Positions 53,693 through 63,069 of a stretch of 64,000 nucleotides of DNA are shown piece after piece. Source of the DNA: Saprospiraceae bacterium UBA2329 (GTDB lineage: Bacteria > Bacteroidota > Bacteroidia > Chitinophagales > Saprospiraceae); the NCBI GenBank assembly GCA_002344975.1, contig DDUV01000081.1, forward strand, positions 1 to 64,000, in the 5' to 3' direction. The translations under genes were made by a program, and so were the position numbers. Each line of letters starts with the position of its first letter. The first letter of the stretch is position 1. A model generated the notes under the pieces. It saw only the letters and a program-made list of their open reading frames with translations, did not search any database and was not told where the DNA came from.

Positions 53693-56041
53693 ATGAAACA
53701 GAAAACTTACCTGATTTTAGCCCTCGCCTTGCTGATGAGCACAGGCTTGGCCTTTCAATCATTGGCGCAGGGGTGCTCCGATCTTTTCTTTTCGGAATAT
53801 GTAGAAGGAACGAGTTTCGAGAAGTACATCGAGATTTATAACCCCACATCCGGTACGGTTGACTTGTCGGATTACCAATTGCGGCTTTATACCAATGGTT
53901 CGGCCACGCCATCACAAACCATGCCCCTGAGCGGCAGCTTGGCAAGCGGGGCGGTGATTGTGGTACGGAATGGCAGCGCTACGGGATTTACCGGCGGTGT
54001 AGTCAATTCCAATGTCATCAATCACAATGGCGACGACGCGTTTGATTTGTACAAAATTTCTGCCGCCGCCGCCGTAGATATTTTTGGAAGAATTGGAGAC
54101 GACCCCGGTACTGCGTGGACCGCTACGGGATTGTCCACATTAGATCGCACTTTGCGCAGGAAGTTCACAGTCACGGGGGGTGTTACTGTAAATCCTTCAG
54201 GAACAGGAGCATCGGCATTTACCACCCTGGCTACGGAGTGGGACGGCTATCTCGTCAACGACGTATCCGGCTTGGGCAGTCATACCAGTAACTGTATTTC
54301 TACGGCCTGCTCTATTTCTTCTATCATGCTGAGCAATGTGTCCGGTTGTAACGATAACGGCACGCCTCTGGTCAGTGGTGACGACTACTTCACTGCCGAT
54401 GTTGTGGTGAGCTATACCGGCGCTCCCACCACCGACTCTTTGGTATTGATGGGCAGCACGTTCAGAGGGGCTGTTCCGGTAGGCTCTATCGGCGCTTCTT
54501 CCTACACGTTTACCGGTGTTCAATTTGCCGCCAACGGCCTGCCGATATCCCTTACTGCATTTTTCAAGGCCGACGGGGCCTGCACGCTTACCAACCTGAG
54601 TGCAGGCATTGCCCCGGCATCTTGTTCTACGCCTGCGCCCTGCACTCTGCCTTTCTTCTCTGAATACATCGAGGGCAGCGGCAACAACAAATGCCTTGAA
54701 ATTTACAACCCGACGGCGAGTCCGATTGATCTGACTGCCGGAGGATATACCATTAAAATGTACTTCAACGGATCGGGCAGTGCAGGTCTCACCATCAACC
54801 TCACGGGCATCATTCCCGCAGGAGGTACTTATGTGGTTTGCAACAGCAGTTCAACGGCTGAATTTACGGCATTGGCCAATCAGATCGGCAGTGGCGGGTG
54901 GTTCAATGGCGACGATGCCGTATCGCTGGAAAACTCTTCCGGAGTTCTCGACATTATAGGCCAGATTGGTACCGACCCCGGAAGCGCCTGGACGAGTGCC
55001 GGCGTTTCTACGGTGGACCAGACGCTGCGTCGTTACAATTACATTTCCAAAGGAGACAACAACGGAACGGATGCGTTTGACCCCAGCCTCGAATGGGCAT
55101 CTTATCCCATCAATACCTCAGCAGGTCTGGGCTATCATATCAGCACTTGCCCCACGAGCGTACCCGCAGGCTGGGCGACGGGCAATCCGGGCTGTGCAGC
55201 AGGCTCCACCTCGGTAGCGAGCGGTACTTGGACGCAAACATCCAACTGCTACAATGCCGCTCCCGGCGCCGATGATCTGACGTATGCTTTTCAGGAAATG
55301 TGCGGCGATGCCACCATTATTGCGCAGTATGTCGGTGTTACGCCTTTTGGCTTTGCGGGCCTGATGATGCGCGAATCGCTGAATCCGGGTTCTAAATACG
55401 TTTGGATGTTCATGCGTGCCAATACCAATGCGTCTTGGTCCATTCGCTCTATTACCGGGTTGACGCCCACATTCGACACGAAGCCTCATCTGAACCGCAC
55501 CTGGATGAAACTGACCCGCTCCGGCAGCTTATTCAGGGGCTACCTCTCCACGAACGGCACCACCTGGCAGTTGGTGTTCCAAAGCTCGGTGAGCCTCAAT
55601 AGCTGTGTATTGGTCGGATTGGCTACCCACAGCAATGTGGACGGAAGCAATGTGACGGCTACGTTCAGAAACGTGAGCGTGTCTTCCGGCGCCAACCTGA
55701 TGGCTCTGCCGGGCGCTGCTCAGGCTGTGGACATGGTTTCGGAGGCGCCGGCGATGCAAACATCTGTGATTCAGTCAAATAATTCGGATAACCGCGATGC
55801 GTTCGGCATCTGGCCCAACCCGGCCGGCAACACGCTGGAAGTGAACATTCCTGTCTGGAATACGACCGAATCTGTGCAGCTTCAGGTAAACGACATGCAG
55901 GGAAGGCCGCTAATGTACCGCCAGATCGGCGATCAGCAGCAGCGCGCCACACTCGATTTGTCGTCTTTGGCGCCTGGGGTGTATTTGCTCACTTTGCGTT
56001 CGGGCGAACACCTCGAAATAGCGAGGTTTGTCAAGCAATAA
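53693..56041 (+). CDS. secreted protein with two lamin-tail domains and type IX sorting domain
   Basis: The 782-residue product has a signal peptide (YLILALALLMSTGLAFQSLAQ). The first lamin-tail domain spans about 28-210 (LFFSEYVEGTSFEKYIEIYN, VDIFGRIGDDPGTAW, LDRTLRRKF). A short linker with paired cysteines follows. The second domain spans about 322-485 (PFFSEYIEGSGNNKCLEIYN, LDIIGQIGTDPGSAW, VDQTLRRYNYISKG). A further beta-sandwich follows at about 500-670 (FGFAGLMMRESLNPGSKYVW). The C-terminus (FGIWPNPAGNTLEVN to LEIARFVKQ) is a Por sorting domain. It is a probable extracellular or surface adhesin or nuclease-associated protein, with no catalytic motif seen. The ATG at 53693 directly precedes the signal. 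Confidence 0.88.
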   Translation: MKQKTYLILALALLMSTGLAFQSLAQGCSDLFFSEYVEGTSFEKYIEIYNPTSGTVDLSDYQLRLYTNGSATPSQTMPLSGSLASGAVIVVRNGSATGFTGGVVNSNVINHNGDDAFDLYKISAAAAVDIFGRIGDDPGTAWTATGLSTLDRTLRRKFTVTGGVTVNPSGTGASAFTTLATEWDGYLVNDVSGLGSHTSNCISTACSISSIMLSNVSGCNDNGTPLVSGDDYFTADVVVSYTGAPTTDSLVLMGSTFRGAVPVGSIGASSYTFTGVQFAANGLPISLTAFFKADGACTLTNLSAGIAPASCSTPAPCTLPFFSEYIEGSGNNKCLEIYNPTASPIDLTAGGYTIKMYFNGSGSAGLTINLTGIIPAGGTYVVCNSSSTAEFTALANQIGSGGWFNGDDAVSLENSSGVLDIIGQIGTDPGSAWTSAGVSTVDQTLRRYNYISKGDNNGTDAFDPSLEWASYPINTSAGLGYHISTCPTSVPAGWATGNPGCAAGSTSVASGTWTQTSNCYNAAPGADDLTYAFQEMCGDATIIAQYVGVTPFGFAGLMMRESLNPGSKYVWMFMRANTNASWSIRSITGLTPTFDTKPHLNRTWMKLTRSGSLFRGYLSTNGTTWQLVFQSSVSLNSCVLVGLATHSNVDGSNVTATFRNVSVSSGANLMALPGAAQAVDMVSEAPAMQTSVIQSNNSDNRDAFGIWPNPAGNTLEVNIPVWNTTESVQLQVNDMQGRPLMYRQIGDQQQRATLDLSSLAPGVYLLTLRSGEHLEIARFVKQ

Positions 56042-56060
56042 GAAAAGAGTAGTATGAATC

Positions 56061-56096
56061 AAAAGAGCCGCTTCCGATACAGGGGGCGGCTTTTTT
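56061..56096 (+). terminator. intrinsic terminator
   Basis: AGCCGC (56066-56071) pairs with GCGGCT (56086-56091). The A-rich left flank faces TTTTTT on the right, lengthening the stem. It lies 20 bp after the lamin-tail gene. Confidence 0.65.
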
Positions 56097-56223
56097 GATT
56101 TGGCAAAGTTTCATGCAATTTTATGGAGCATCAACAAAATCTTCTTTCGTTCGTTTATTCTCAAAGTGTTTTCATTTATCTAAGCTCTTGAGCCGGCCTC
56201 TGTCGAATCAAGGGCTTTTTTTA

Positions 56224-56892
56224 TTACACCTGAGCTTTTAATATCCAGTTGCCGTCGAAATCCCAACGATCGCCCTGTGGAAAAACTTTTAGAAAGGCGT
56301 TTTTCCAAAATGATTCCGATAGAGACCTGTCCTCTTCGGTAGCGCTGAGCCGGTTGTAGAGCAATACGCCGCCGGGCAAAAGCAGGTCGCGCAGAGCCTC
56401 CAGAAAATCGGTTTGTGTGAATTCTTCCGGCACTTGATCATCCAAAAACACGTCCATGCAAATAAGATCAAAGCGCTCTTCGGTGCTGAAAACATAAGCG
56501 TAGGCGTCTGCGCAATGCAGTTCTATGGGCGATTCCAATTCGGGCAGCGCGTATTTGCCGGCCAACCAGATGACAGACTCATCGGCCTCAACGCCGGTAT
56601 ATCGAAATCGGCAGTGGAATTTTTTTTCCAGCATCAAGGGAATACTGCCCAAGCCAAAGCCCAGCAGGAGTACCTCATTGATAGGAAGTTGTGCTGGTTG
56701 AAGCCGCTGAAAAGCCTTCGAGAAATTATCGTACAAATCGGCGAAAGAATATACGGCATTGGCAGTACTCAACTGATACCGGCCCCGATTGAGACTCACA
56801 TACAGGTGCGGATTGAGATCGCTGGGCGCGCTCTCAATATGGAATTCAAAAAAGTAGCTCAACAAGCGTTTCCAGCGCGGAATGGGCGGCAT
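56224..56892 (-). CDS. spermidine-synthase-like SAM-dependent methyltransferase
   Basis: The 222-residue protein has a class I methyltransferase core: LLLGFGLGSIPLMLEKKF, then YTGVEADESVIWLA, LHCADAYAYVF, FDLICMDVFLDDQVPEEF and LPGGVLLYNRL. The order resembles spermidine synthases, but the polyamine gate (G-GGE...) is altered to GFGLGS, so a true aminopropyltransferase role is doubtful. It starts 3 bp after the stop of the TlpA-like gene, so the two are co-transcribed. Confidence 0.75.
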   Translation of the reverse strand: MPPIPRWKRLLSYFFEFHIESAPSDLNPHLYVSLNRGRYQLSTANAVYSFADLYDNFSKAFQRLQPAQLPINEVLLLGFGLGSIPLMLEKKFHCRFRYTGVEADESVIWLAGKYALPELESPIELHCADAYAYVFSTEERFDLICMDVFLDDQVPEEFTQTDFLEALRDLLLPGGVLLYNRLSATEEDRSLSESFWKNAFLKVFPQGDRWDFDGNWILKAQV

Positions 56893-56895
56893 GGT

Positions 56896-58245
56896 TTATT
56901 TGAAAATTTCGGCCAATTTGTGTTCCAGCGCTTCGCCGCGCAAGTTGCGGGCGAGAATGCGGCCTTCTGCGTCAAGCAGTACGGTATGCGGAATGGACGA
57001 TACACCGTACATCTGCGCTACGGCATTGCTCCACTGCTGCAAATCGCTGACGTGCAGCCAGGTAAGTCCGTCTTGTTGGATGGCATCGAGCCAGCGCTGG
57101 CGGTCGCGGTCGAGGCTTACGCCTAATATTTCAAAGCCTTTGTCTTTGTACTGCTGATACATGCGCACCACGTTGGGGTTTTCCCGGCGGCAGGGGCCGC
57201 ACCAGCTTGCCCAGAAGTCAATGAGCACTACTTTTCCGCGCAATTCGCTCAATTTGAGCATTTTGCCTTCCGGGGTTGCTTGTGCAAAATCGGGCGCTTC
57301 AGCTCCGATGGTGAAACTGCGCATACCGGCAACTTGCTGCTGAAGGTTGGCAATAGCGGCTTCGTCTCCGGCTTTGAGTTCTTTGAGCAAACGCTCGGCA
57401 AAGACCACATAATTGGGGCTGTTTTTTTGTTTGAGCGGCCCTATGATGCCCGCCAAAGCCATTCTGGAGCGCATGGTTCCGGCAGGTATTTTTTCGAGCA
57501 TTTGTTCAAAATATACCTTCTGTGTGGCGTCGTCTAAGCCCACATTGACCAAGGTAGAGGCGTACCCCTGAAATGCTTCAAAAACCCAGGGCAGCCCTTC
57601 ATAGCCTTCATCTTTAAAGTCGGCATATTTGAAAAATGCTTTGGCAAAATACTCGATTTCATTGGAGTAGCCAGCCTGGCTGTTGGGCCAACTGAGGTAG
57701 GTATTGAGTGCGGCAATTTTTGCCAGATACGGCTGCGTGCGTTGGAGCGAATCCAAGAGTTGCAGCTTCTGATCGTCCAAAGCCTTCATTTGAGCCGTCA
57801 CCTGCTGTGTTTGCTGTTGATTGCCCATAGCCGCCTGATACTGTTGTATAAGCTGGCCGGTTTGATTTTTAAAAATATTGACGCGATTTTTTACCCATTG
57901 GTAGCTGTCGTTGAGCGGTGAGCCGGAGATGGTAGCAGTTCGGATATCGTTGCAGGAACCTTCCACACGCACATCTTTTTCGGCGCCCAAAATGAGAATC
58001 AGCGTCTGATCGCTCCGGAAGCCGAGGTAGTAAAACTGAGGTTTTCCGCCGGGCACCGCAAATGTGATGCTTCCGTCGGGCGAAGTGACGGGGCTGATTT
58101 GCGCATCTTTGAACAACAGGCCATCAAACTTGAAAAGCCGCAATGGCGCCTGACAGGCATCCACTTTGCAAGTGAGCGTGACGGTCTTTTGAGAAAATGC
58201 AACAGAGGAGAGCAAGAGTGCGACAAGCAGAGAAAAATGCTTCAT
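56896..58245 (-). CDS. TlpA-type thioredoxin-like protein with DUF4369 domain
   Basis: The 449-residue exported protein has a signal peptide (FSLLVALLLSSVAFSQ). The N-terminal DUF4369-like beta domain is at about 20-110. A helical middle region (QQYQAAMGNQQQTQQVTAQM) follows. The C-terminal thioredoxin fold, about 310-449, has VLIDFWASWCGPCRRENPN and the cis-Pro segment GVSSIPHTVLLD. It is predicted to reduce or relay electrons to periplasmic disulfides. It heads a two-gene unit with the methyltransferase-like gene. The ATG at 58245 precedes the signal; the ATG at 58302 does not. Confidence 0.92.
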   Translation of the reverse strand: MKHFSLLVALLLSSVAFSQKTVTLTCKVDACQAPLRLFKFDGLLFKDAQISPVTSPDGSITFAVPGGKPQFYYLGFRSDQTLILILGAEKDVRVEGSCNDIRTATISGSPLNDSYQWVKNRVNIFKNQTGQLIQQYQAAMGNQQQTQQVTAQMKALDDQKLQLLDSLQRTQPYLAKIAALNTYLSWPNSQAGYSNEIEYFAKAFFKYADFKDEGYEGLPWVFEAFQGYASTLVNVGLDDATQKVYFEQMLEKIPAGTMRSRMALAGIIGPLKQKNSPNYVVFAERLLKELKAGDEAAIANLQQQVAGMRSFTIGAEAPDFAQATPEGKMLKLSELRGKVVLIDFWASWCGPCRRENPNVVRMYQQYKDKGFEILGVSLDRDRQRWLDAIQQDGLTWLHVSDLQQWSNAVAQMYGVSSIPHTVLLDAEGRILARNLRGEALEHKLAEIFK

Positions 58246-58400
58246 AGCGAATGAGTTGTTTTTTTGACGGTGCAAAAGTAAGATTATTAACGGCATAATC
58301 AACGGAGGAGTTTTGCAACAAAGTATTTGGCCAACTCAATGCGGCCGGCTGAACGATGCGCGGTTTGGGAGTGTTCAGAGCCTGTTTAAACGCATTAGAC

Positions 58401-58844
58401 ATGAATAAAGACAGTTTTATAGAGGCCGCCATTGAAGAGGCTCAAAAAGGATTGGCCGAAGGCGGCATTCCCATCGGCAGTGTGTTGGTGCATCGGGGGC
58501 GCATCATCGGGCGGGGACACAACCGCAGGGTGCAACAGGGCAGCGCCATCCTGCACGGCGAAATGGACGCATTAGAAAACGCAGGGCGATTGCCGGCTTC
58601 GGTTTACAAAGAGTGCGTTTTATATACTACGTTGTCGCCTTGCAGCATGTGCAGCGGCGCTATTTTGCTGTATGGAATTCCGAAAGTCGTGATAGGTGAA
58701 AACACCACTTTTATGGGCGAGGAAGGACTGCTTTCGGCGCGCGGCGTGGACGTTGAAGTAGTGCATGACCCTACCTGCGTTGCGCTGATGCAGCAGTTTA
58801 TCGCCGACAAGCCGGCGCTTTGGAATGAAGACATCGGCGAATAA
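58401..58844 (+). CDS. fungal-type cytosine deaminase (Fcy1-like)
   Basis: The 147-residue zinc deaminase has ligands His52 (with Glu54) in AILHGEMDALEN and Cys81/Cys84 in LSPCSMCSGAILLYGIP. As I recall yeast Fcy1, it shares GRGHN, LHGE, LENxGRL, LYTTLSPCxMC, GAI-YGIP, V-GEN and even the terminal EDIGE. The ligand numbers are offset from yeast by exactly ten. That makes free cytosine the likely substrate, in contrast to TadA (tRNA) or guanine deaminase. It ends with no gap against the convergent aminotransferase stop. The ATG at 58401 fits the family. Confidence 0.85.
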   Translation: MNKDSFIEAAIEEAQKGLAEGGIPIGSVLVHRGRIIGRGHNRRVQQGSAILHGEMDALENAGRLPASVYKECVLYTTLSPCSMCSGAILLYGIPKVVIGENTTFMGEEGLLSARGVDVEVVHDPTCVALMQQFIADKPALWNEDIGE

Positions 58845-60029
58845 TTACACCGTTTCTTCTAATGCCTCTAAAATGATTCCGCAAGCCCATTCAATCTCCT
58901 CTCGGTTGATGATGAGGGGCGGCGCTATGCGGAGCGAACGGTTGTTGAATAAAAACCAGTCGGTGAGCAAACCCTTGTCCAAACATCGGCGAATAACCTG
59001 CTGAAGCGTCTCAAAATCAGCCAGTTCCACAGCCATCAACAGGCCGGCATTGCGCAGTTCCCGAATGGCCGGGTGGCGCAGCAGTTGTCTGAAAAGGGCA
59101 GCTTTCTCGGGTACCTGTGCAATGAGGTCGCCCGAAGCCAAAGTTTCGGCTGTAGCCAATGCGGCGGCACAACTCACCGGATGCCCTCCGAAAGTGGTAA
59201 TATGCCCCAAGATAGGCTGGTGACTGAGCGCCTGCATGATGTGCCGGGACGCAATGAAAGCTCCGATAGGCATACCGCCACCCATACCTTTGGCCAACAG
59301 CAAAATATCGGGAACGATGCCGTACTGCTCGAACGCAAAAAAAGTGCCCGTGCGCCCAAAACCCGTTTGCACCTCGTCGAGGATGAGCAGAGCGCCGGTT
59401 TCGTCGCAGCGACGGCGCAATTTCAGCAGGTAGTCATTGAAGGGTACGCGCACGCCCCACTCGGCCTGCACGGGTTCTACGACGACGGCAGCGGTGCGCT
59501 CGTTGATCTGACTCAGGCAGGTTTGGCAGTTGAATTCGATGTGCCGGATGCCGGGCAGCAGCGGCTGATAGCCCTGTGTAAACTCGGTGGGCGACATGAG
59601 CGAGGCTGCGCCTTGTGTGCTGCCGTGGTAGGCGCGCCGGCAGGCTATGATGTCGGGGCGGCCGGTGTATCGTTTGGCCAATTTCATAGCGCCCTCGGTG
59701 GCTTCTGTGCCGGAATTGACGAAGTAAACGTTGTCCAATTCTGGTGGCAGCAAGGAAGCCAATTTTTGCGCCAACAGGGCCTGCGGCGCCAGCACAAATT
59801 CTCCATACACTAAGGTGTGCAGGTAGCGATCTGTCTGTTGATGAATGGCTTGCACGACCGCCGGGTGCCGGTGCCCCAGGCTGCTGACGCCGATGCCTGC
59901 AATGAGATCGAGGTAGGATTTGCCGCTGTGATCGTACAGGTACATGCCCTCGGCGCGGGCTACGTCCAAAGCCAGTGGGAAGGGGCTGGTTTGTGCCTGA
60001 TATTGGAGGAAGAGTTGGCGGAGATGCAT
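58845..60029 (-). CDS. class III PLP aminotransferase, acetylornithine-aminotransferase-like
   Basis: The 394-residue enzyme has GIGVSSLGHRHPAVV, the cofactor loop VNSGTEATEGAMKLAKRYTG (106-125), AYHGST, ILDEVQTGFGRTGTFFAFE, and the PLP lysine Lys247 in LLLAKGMGGGMPIGAF. Length and motifs match ArgD/ornithine/4-aminobutyrate aminotransferases. No arginine genes are adjacent, so the exact amine donor is open. The frame extends to 60284 through a repeat; the ATG at 60029 gives the family length. Confidence 0.92.
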   Translation of the reverse strand: MHLRQLFLQYQAQTSPFPLALDVARAEGMYLYDHSGKSYLDLIAGIGVSSLGHRHPAVVQAIHQQTDRYLHTLVYGEFVLAPQALLAQKLASLLPPELDNVYFVNSGTEATEGAMKLAKRYTGRPDIIACRRAYHGSTQGAASLMSPTEFTQGYQPLLPGIRHIEFNCQTCLSQINERTAAVVVEPVQAEWGVRVPFNDYLLKLRRRCDETGALLILDEVQTGFGRTGTFFAFEQYGIVPDILLLAKGMGGGMPIGAFIASRHIMQALSHQPILGHITTFGGHPVSCAAALATAETLASGDLIAQVPEKAALFRQLLRHPAIRELRNAGLLMAVELADFETLQQVIRRCLDKGLLTDWFLFNNRSLRIAPPLIINREEIEWACGIILEALEETV

Positions 60030-60101
60030 GGTTTTTATCGGTTTTACATTCGTTGTAGCGCAGTACGAAAATTTTTTGTCAGGCGCGAAGTTGCTTTTGC
60101 C

Positions 60102-60254
60102 AAACCCGGAACTTTGAACCAGTATGCGGTGTGCGGTAGCCGCGCCGTGGCGCGGTAAGCGCGAGGAAACCCGGAACTTTGAACCAGTAGCCGCGCCATG
60201 GCGCGGAGTAGGCGGTGCTAAGCGCGAGGGAACCCGAAACTTTGAACCCGAAAC
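60102..60254. repeat. GAACCCGAAAC-type repeat cluster with GC palindromes
   Basis: A 23-base unit recurs exactly at 60102-60124 and 60167-60189 (core ACCCGGAACTTTGAACC). A third, diverged unit is at 60229-60254. Between them are CCGCGCCGTGGCGCGG (60140-60155) and the perfect palindrome CCGCGCCATGGCGCGG (60191-60206), each followed at a distance by TAAGCGCGAGG. The third unit has an inverted near-identical partner at 62995-63020. Confidence 0.75.
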
Positions 60255-60262
60255 CCGCCCCT

Positions 60263-61585
60263 TCACAACGTCACCGTAAAGCAAGCGCCCTTATCCTGTG
60301 CCGAGGCCACATGAATTTGCCCTTTGTGCAGGTGAACGATTTGGCGACACAAGCTCAGGCCGATGCCGCTGCCCTCTTCTTTGGTGGTAAAAAACGGCAC
60401 AAAAATCTGGCTCAACACTTCGTCGGGGATGCCCGGCCCGTTGTCTGCCACAGAAATTTCTACCCGGCCGGCAGCGTCTTTGGTCACGGCCAGGGTGAGG
60501 CAGGGCGAACTTGTGTCTTGCATGGCCTGCAATGCGTTTTTCACCAAATTGATAAAAACCTGCTCCATCAGGGCCGGATCGAGCAGAACGGTAATTTCGT
60601 GCGCCGGAAAGTAGCGGCGCACTTCCATTTCAGATTCTTTCAGTTCTTTGGACAACAAAACCAGCACCCGTTCCAATATTTCAACAGGCTTGGACGGCTC
60701 GAACACCGGCTGCGGAATGCGCGTAAGTCGTCGGTAAGTCTCTGTAAAATGAAGCAATCCCTTGCTGCGCCGCCATACCGCTTCTATTGATTTCTCCAGC
60801 ATATCGGCATCGTAGCCGGTTTCGGAGCGGATCATCTGATGGGCCGTTTCCGACAATGAAACAACCGGTGTGACGGAGTTGAGAATTTCGTGCGTGAGGA
60901 TGCGGATGAGCTTCTGCCAGGCGTCCAATTCCTGGCCTTCCAGTTCGGTGTGGATGTTCTGAATGGCAAATAAATGCAGCACTTCATCGCCGGTTTTAAG
61001 GATGGTTTTGCGCACGGCGAGTTGCAGCAATTGATTGTTGATAACCAATCGCACCAATTTTTTTTCACCGGGTTCTATACGTTCCAGCGCGTCGTGGAGT
61101 TCGCTGTTGAAATGCTGTACAGTGCTTTTGTCGCGGAAATAAGATTTGTGCAAAAGTTGTTGCAAGCTCCTGTTCATCAATACAGTACGCCCATTTTCAT
61201 CAAAACAAATCAGACCGGTATCCACGTTTTCCACTATGGCATTGAGGTATTGAAACTGCGCCTCCTTTTGCTGCCGGATGCTGCGGAATTTGTCGGTGAT
61301 GAGGTTGAAAGCCGAGGACAGTTCGCGCTCGGAAGGCTCTCCCTGCGTGGCGGAATAGCCCGCTTCGAAGTCTTCGTAGCGGATATTGAGCAAAAAATGG
61401 GCGAGCTTTTTATTGGTGGCAGCTATGAGGCTATACAAACTGACCAGCAAACCAGCCAGCACGGCCAGCAACACCAACAGCAAAGGCCAGTTATGCGAAA
61501 TGTTCCAAACGCCGGCGCCTGCAAAAACGACGATTAGAATGCCGGCCAAATGCAGCAGAATATTGGTTTTGAATTTGCTCAACAT
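60263..61585 (-). CDS. sensor histidine kinase, NtrB/NtrY-like
   Basis: The 440-residue membrane kinase has two membrane segments (about 8-28 and 33-55) with almost no periplasmic loop, so it probably senses within the membrane or cytosol. A PAS-like domain lies at about 110-210 ([20 protein letters not shown]). The phosphoacceptor is His232 in [18 protein letters not shown]-binding boxes follow: [14 protein letters not shown] (N), [12 protein letters not shown] (G1), and [18 protein letters not shown] (G2). It is downstream of the NtrC-type regulator with a 20-bp gap. Confidence 0.93.
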   Translation of the reverse strand: MLSKFKTNILLHLAGILIVVFAGAGVWNISHNWPLLLVLLAVLAGLLVSLYSLIAATNKKLAHFLLNIRYEDFEAGYSATQGEPSERELSSAFNLITDKFRSIRQQKEAQFQYLNAIVENVDTGLICFDENGRTVLMNRSLQQLLHKSYFRDKSTVQHFNSELHDALERIEPGEKKLVRLVINNQLLQLAVRKTILKTGDEVLHLFAIQNIHTELEGQELDAWQKLIRILTHEILNSVTPVVSLSETAHQMIRSETGYDADMLEKSIEAVWRRSKGLLHFTETYRRLTRIPQPVFEPSKPVEILERVLVLLSKELKESEMEVRRYFPAHEITVLLDPALMEQVFINLVKNALQAMQDTSSPCLTLAVTKDAAGRVEISVADNGPGIPDEVLSQIFVPFFTTKEEGSGIGLSLCRQIVHLHKGQIHVASAQDKGACFTVTL

Positions 61586-61605
61586 ACTTTATTTTTTATC
61601 GCCCC

Positions 61606-62982
61606 TTATTCAGTGTGTTCGATCTGATGTTTTTCCATGCGGCGATACAGTGCGGCGCGCGTAAGCCCCAGTGCCTGCGCGGCTTTGGAGATATTGCCCC
61701 GGTATTTTTCCAATGCCTCTGTGATGAGCCGCTTTTCGTTGTCGTCCAAATTGAGCGTAGCGGCGGCCGGCCCGGACCCCGGCTGCGGAAACTGAAAATC
61801 GGAGGGCGAAATGGTCTCCTCATCACACAAAATGACGGCGCGCTCCAAGGTGTGTTGCAGTTCGCGCACATTGCCGGGCCAAGCGTAGCGGCGCAACAAT
61901 TGCCGGGTTTCGGGCAAGATGCGGAGTACCTTTTTGCGATATTTTCGGGCATACAAGGCCAAAAAATGATCGGTCAGCAAGTCAATGTCCTCGCCGCGTT
62001 CCCGCAAGGGCGGAATGTGTAGTTCTACCGTGTTGATGCGGTACAGCAGGTCTTCGCGGAAGCGCCCTTGTGCAATCATATCCCGCAGGGGCTGGTTGGT
62101 AGCGCAGATGATGCGGGTGTCTATTTGCAGGCTGCGGTCGCTGCCCACCGGCGTAACTTGTAGTGTTTGAAGGGCTTGCAAGAGTTTGGCTTGCGCTGCG
62201 GGCGACATATTTCCGATTTCGTCCAAAAACAAAGTGCCGCCCTGCGCCAACTGGAAGCGCCCGGCCCGGTCGGCCACCGCCCCGGTGAATGCGCCTTTTT
62301 TGTGGCCGAAAAGCTCGCTCTCGAACAGCGTTTCGGGGATGGCGCCCATGTCCACAGGCACAAAAACGGCCTCGGCACGCTGGGAACAACGATGCACAGC
62401 GCGTGCTATCACTTCTTTGCCCGCGCCGTTTTCGCCCAAAATGAGCACATTGGCGTCGGTGGCGGCTACTTTTTCTACTGTTTTCAGCAGGCGCTGCATC
62501 CCCTCCGAGCGGCCTATGACCTCGCTGAACGGACGGTCTAAAGCATGGCTGAGTTCGGATTGCACGGTTTGGGCCTGTGCCAGTTGCTGGTGAGATCGGG
62601 CCAGAGCAAAGCCGGCGTTGATGGTGGCCAACAGCTTTTCATTGCGCCAGGGTTTTTCTATAAAATCGGCGGCACCCGACTTGAGCGCTTCCACAGCAGT
62701 GGCCACATCGCTGTAAGCCGTTATCATAATCACCTGTTTTTCAGGACTTATCTCCTTGATTTTGCGCAGCCAGCTCAGCCCTTCGCTGCCGTCGGAGCGG
62801 CCTTTGCTGAAATTCATATCCAACAAAACGACATCAGGTTCGTACTGCCGCAGCAGGCGTGGCAGGTGATACGGATTGGATTCTGTAAACACCGATTTGT
62901 AATGCGGCTTGAGCAACATGCTGAGCGTGAGCAGAATGTCCTCGTCGTCGTCAATGATAAGTATGGTGCCTTGTTTGTTCAT
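61606..62982 (-). CDS. sigma-54-dependent response regulator, NtrC family
   Basis: The 458-residue regulator has an N-terminal receiver with the acidic pocket IIDDDED, phospho-acceptor Asp55 in DVVLLDMNFSK, and the conserved Lys in SGAADFIEKPW. The AAA+ domain has the Walker A ILGENGAGKEVIARAVH, the sigma-54-contact loop KKGAFTGAV, and FLDEIGNMSPAAQAKLLQAL. A C-terminal Fis-type HTH is RGNISKAAQALGLTRAALYR. It is the first gene of the pair with the histidine kinase. Targets are not evident. I find no convincing -24/-12 promoter by eye in the window. Confidence 0.95.
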   Translation of the reverse strand: MNKQGTILIIDDDEDILLTLSMLLKPHYKSVFTESNPYHLPRLLRQYEPDVVLLDMNFSKGRSDGSEGLSWLRKIKEISPEKQVIMITAYSDVATAVEALKSGAADFIEKPWRNEKLLATINAGFALARSHQQLAQAQTVQSELSHALDRPFSEVIGRSEGMQRLLKTVEKVAATDANVLILGENGAGKEVIARAVHRCSQRAEAVFVPVDMGAIPETLFESELFGHKKGAFTGAVADRAGRFQLAQGGTLFLDEIGNMSPAAQAKLLQALQTLQVTPVGSDRSLQIDTRIICATNQPLRDMIAQGRFREDLLYRINTVELHIPPLRERGEDIDLLTDHFLALYARKYRKKVLRILPETRQLLRRYAWPGNVRELQHTLERAVILCDEETISPSDFQFPQPGSGPAAATLNLDDNEKRLITEALEKYRGNISKAAQALGLTRAALYRRMEKHQIEHTE

Positions 62983-62994
62983 TTTTTGTTTTTT

Positions 62995-63020
62995 GTTTCG
63001 GGTTCAAGGTTTCGGGTTCC
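62995..63020 (-). repeat. inverted partner of the 60229-60254 repeat
   Basis: Read on the minus strand it matches 60229-60254 at 25 of 26 bases. It lies 13 bp upstream of the NtrC-type start, so the pair brackets the two-component cassette. A further related segment (GTTCCGCGTTCCGGGTTGG) continues to about 63034. Confidence 0.75.
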
Positions 63021-63069
63021 GCGTTCCGGGTTGGAACCGCCCACTGCCTACTGCAAACCGAGAAACCGA

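Noticed and set aside
60263..62982. Nitrogen-regulation NtrBC system
   Set aside because: The pair is NtrB/NtrC-like by domains only; no glnA, amtB or nitrogen gene is near, so a nitrogen role is not claimed.
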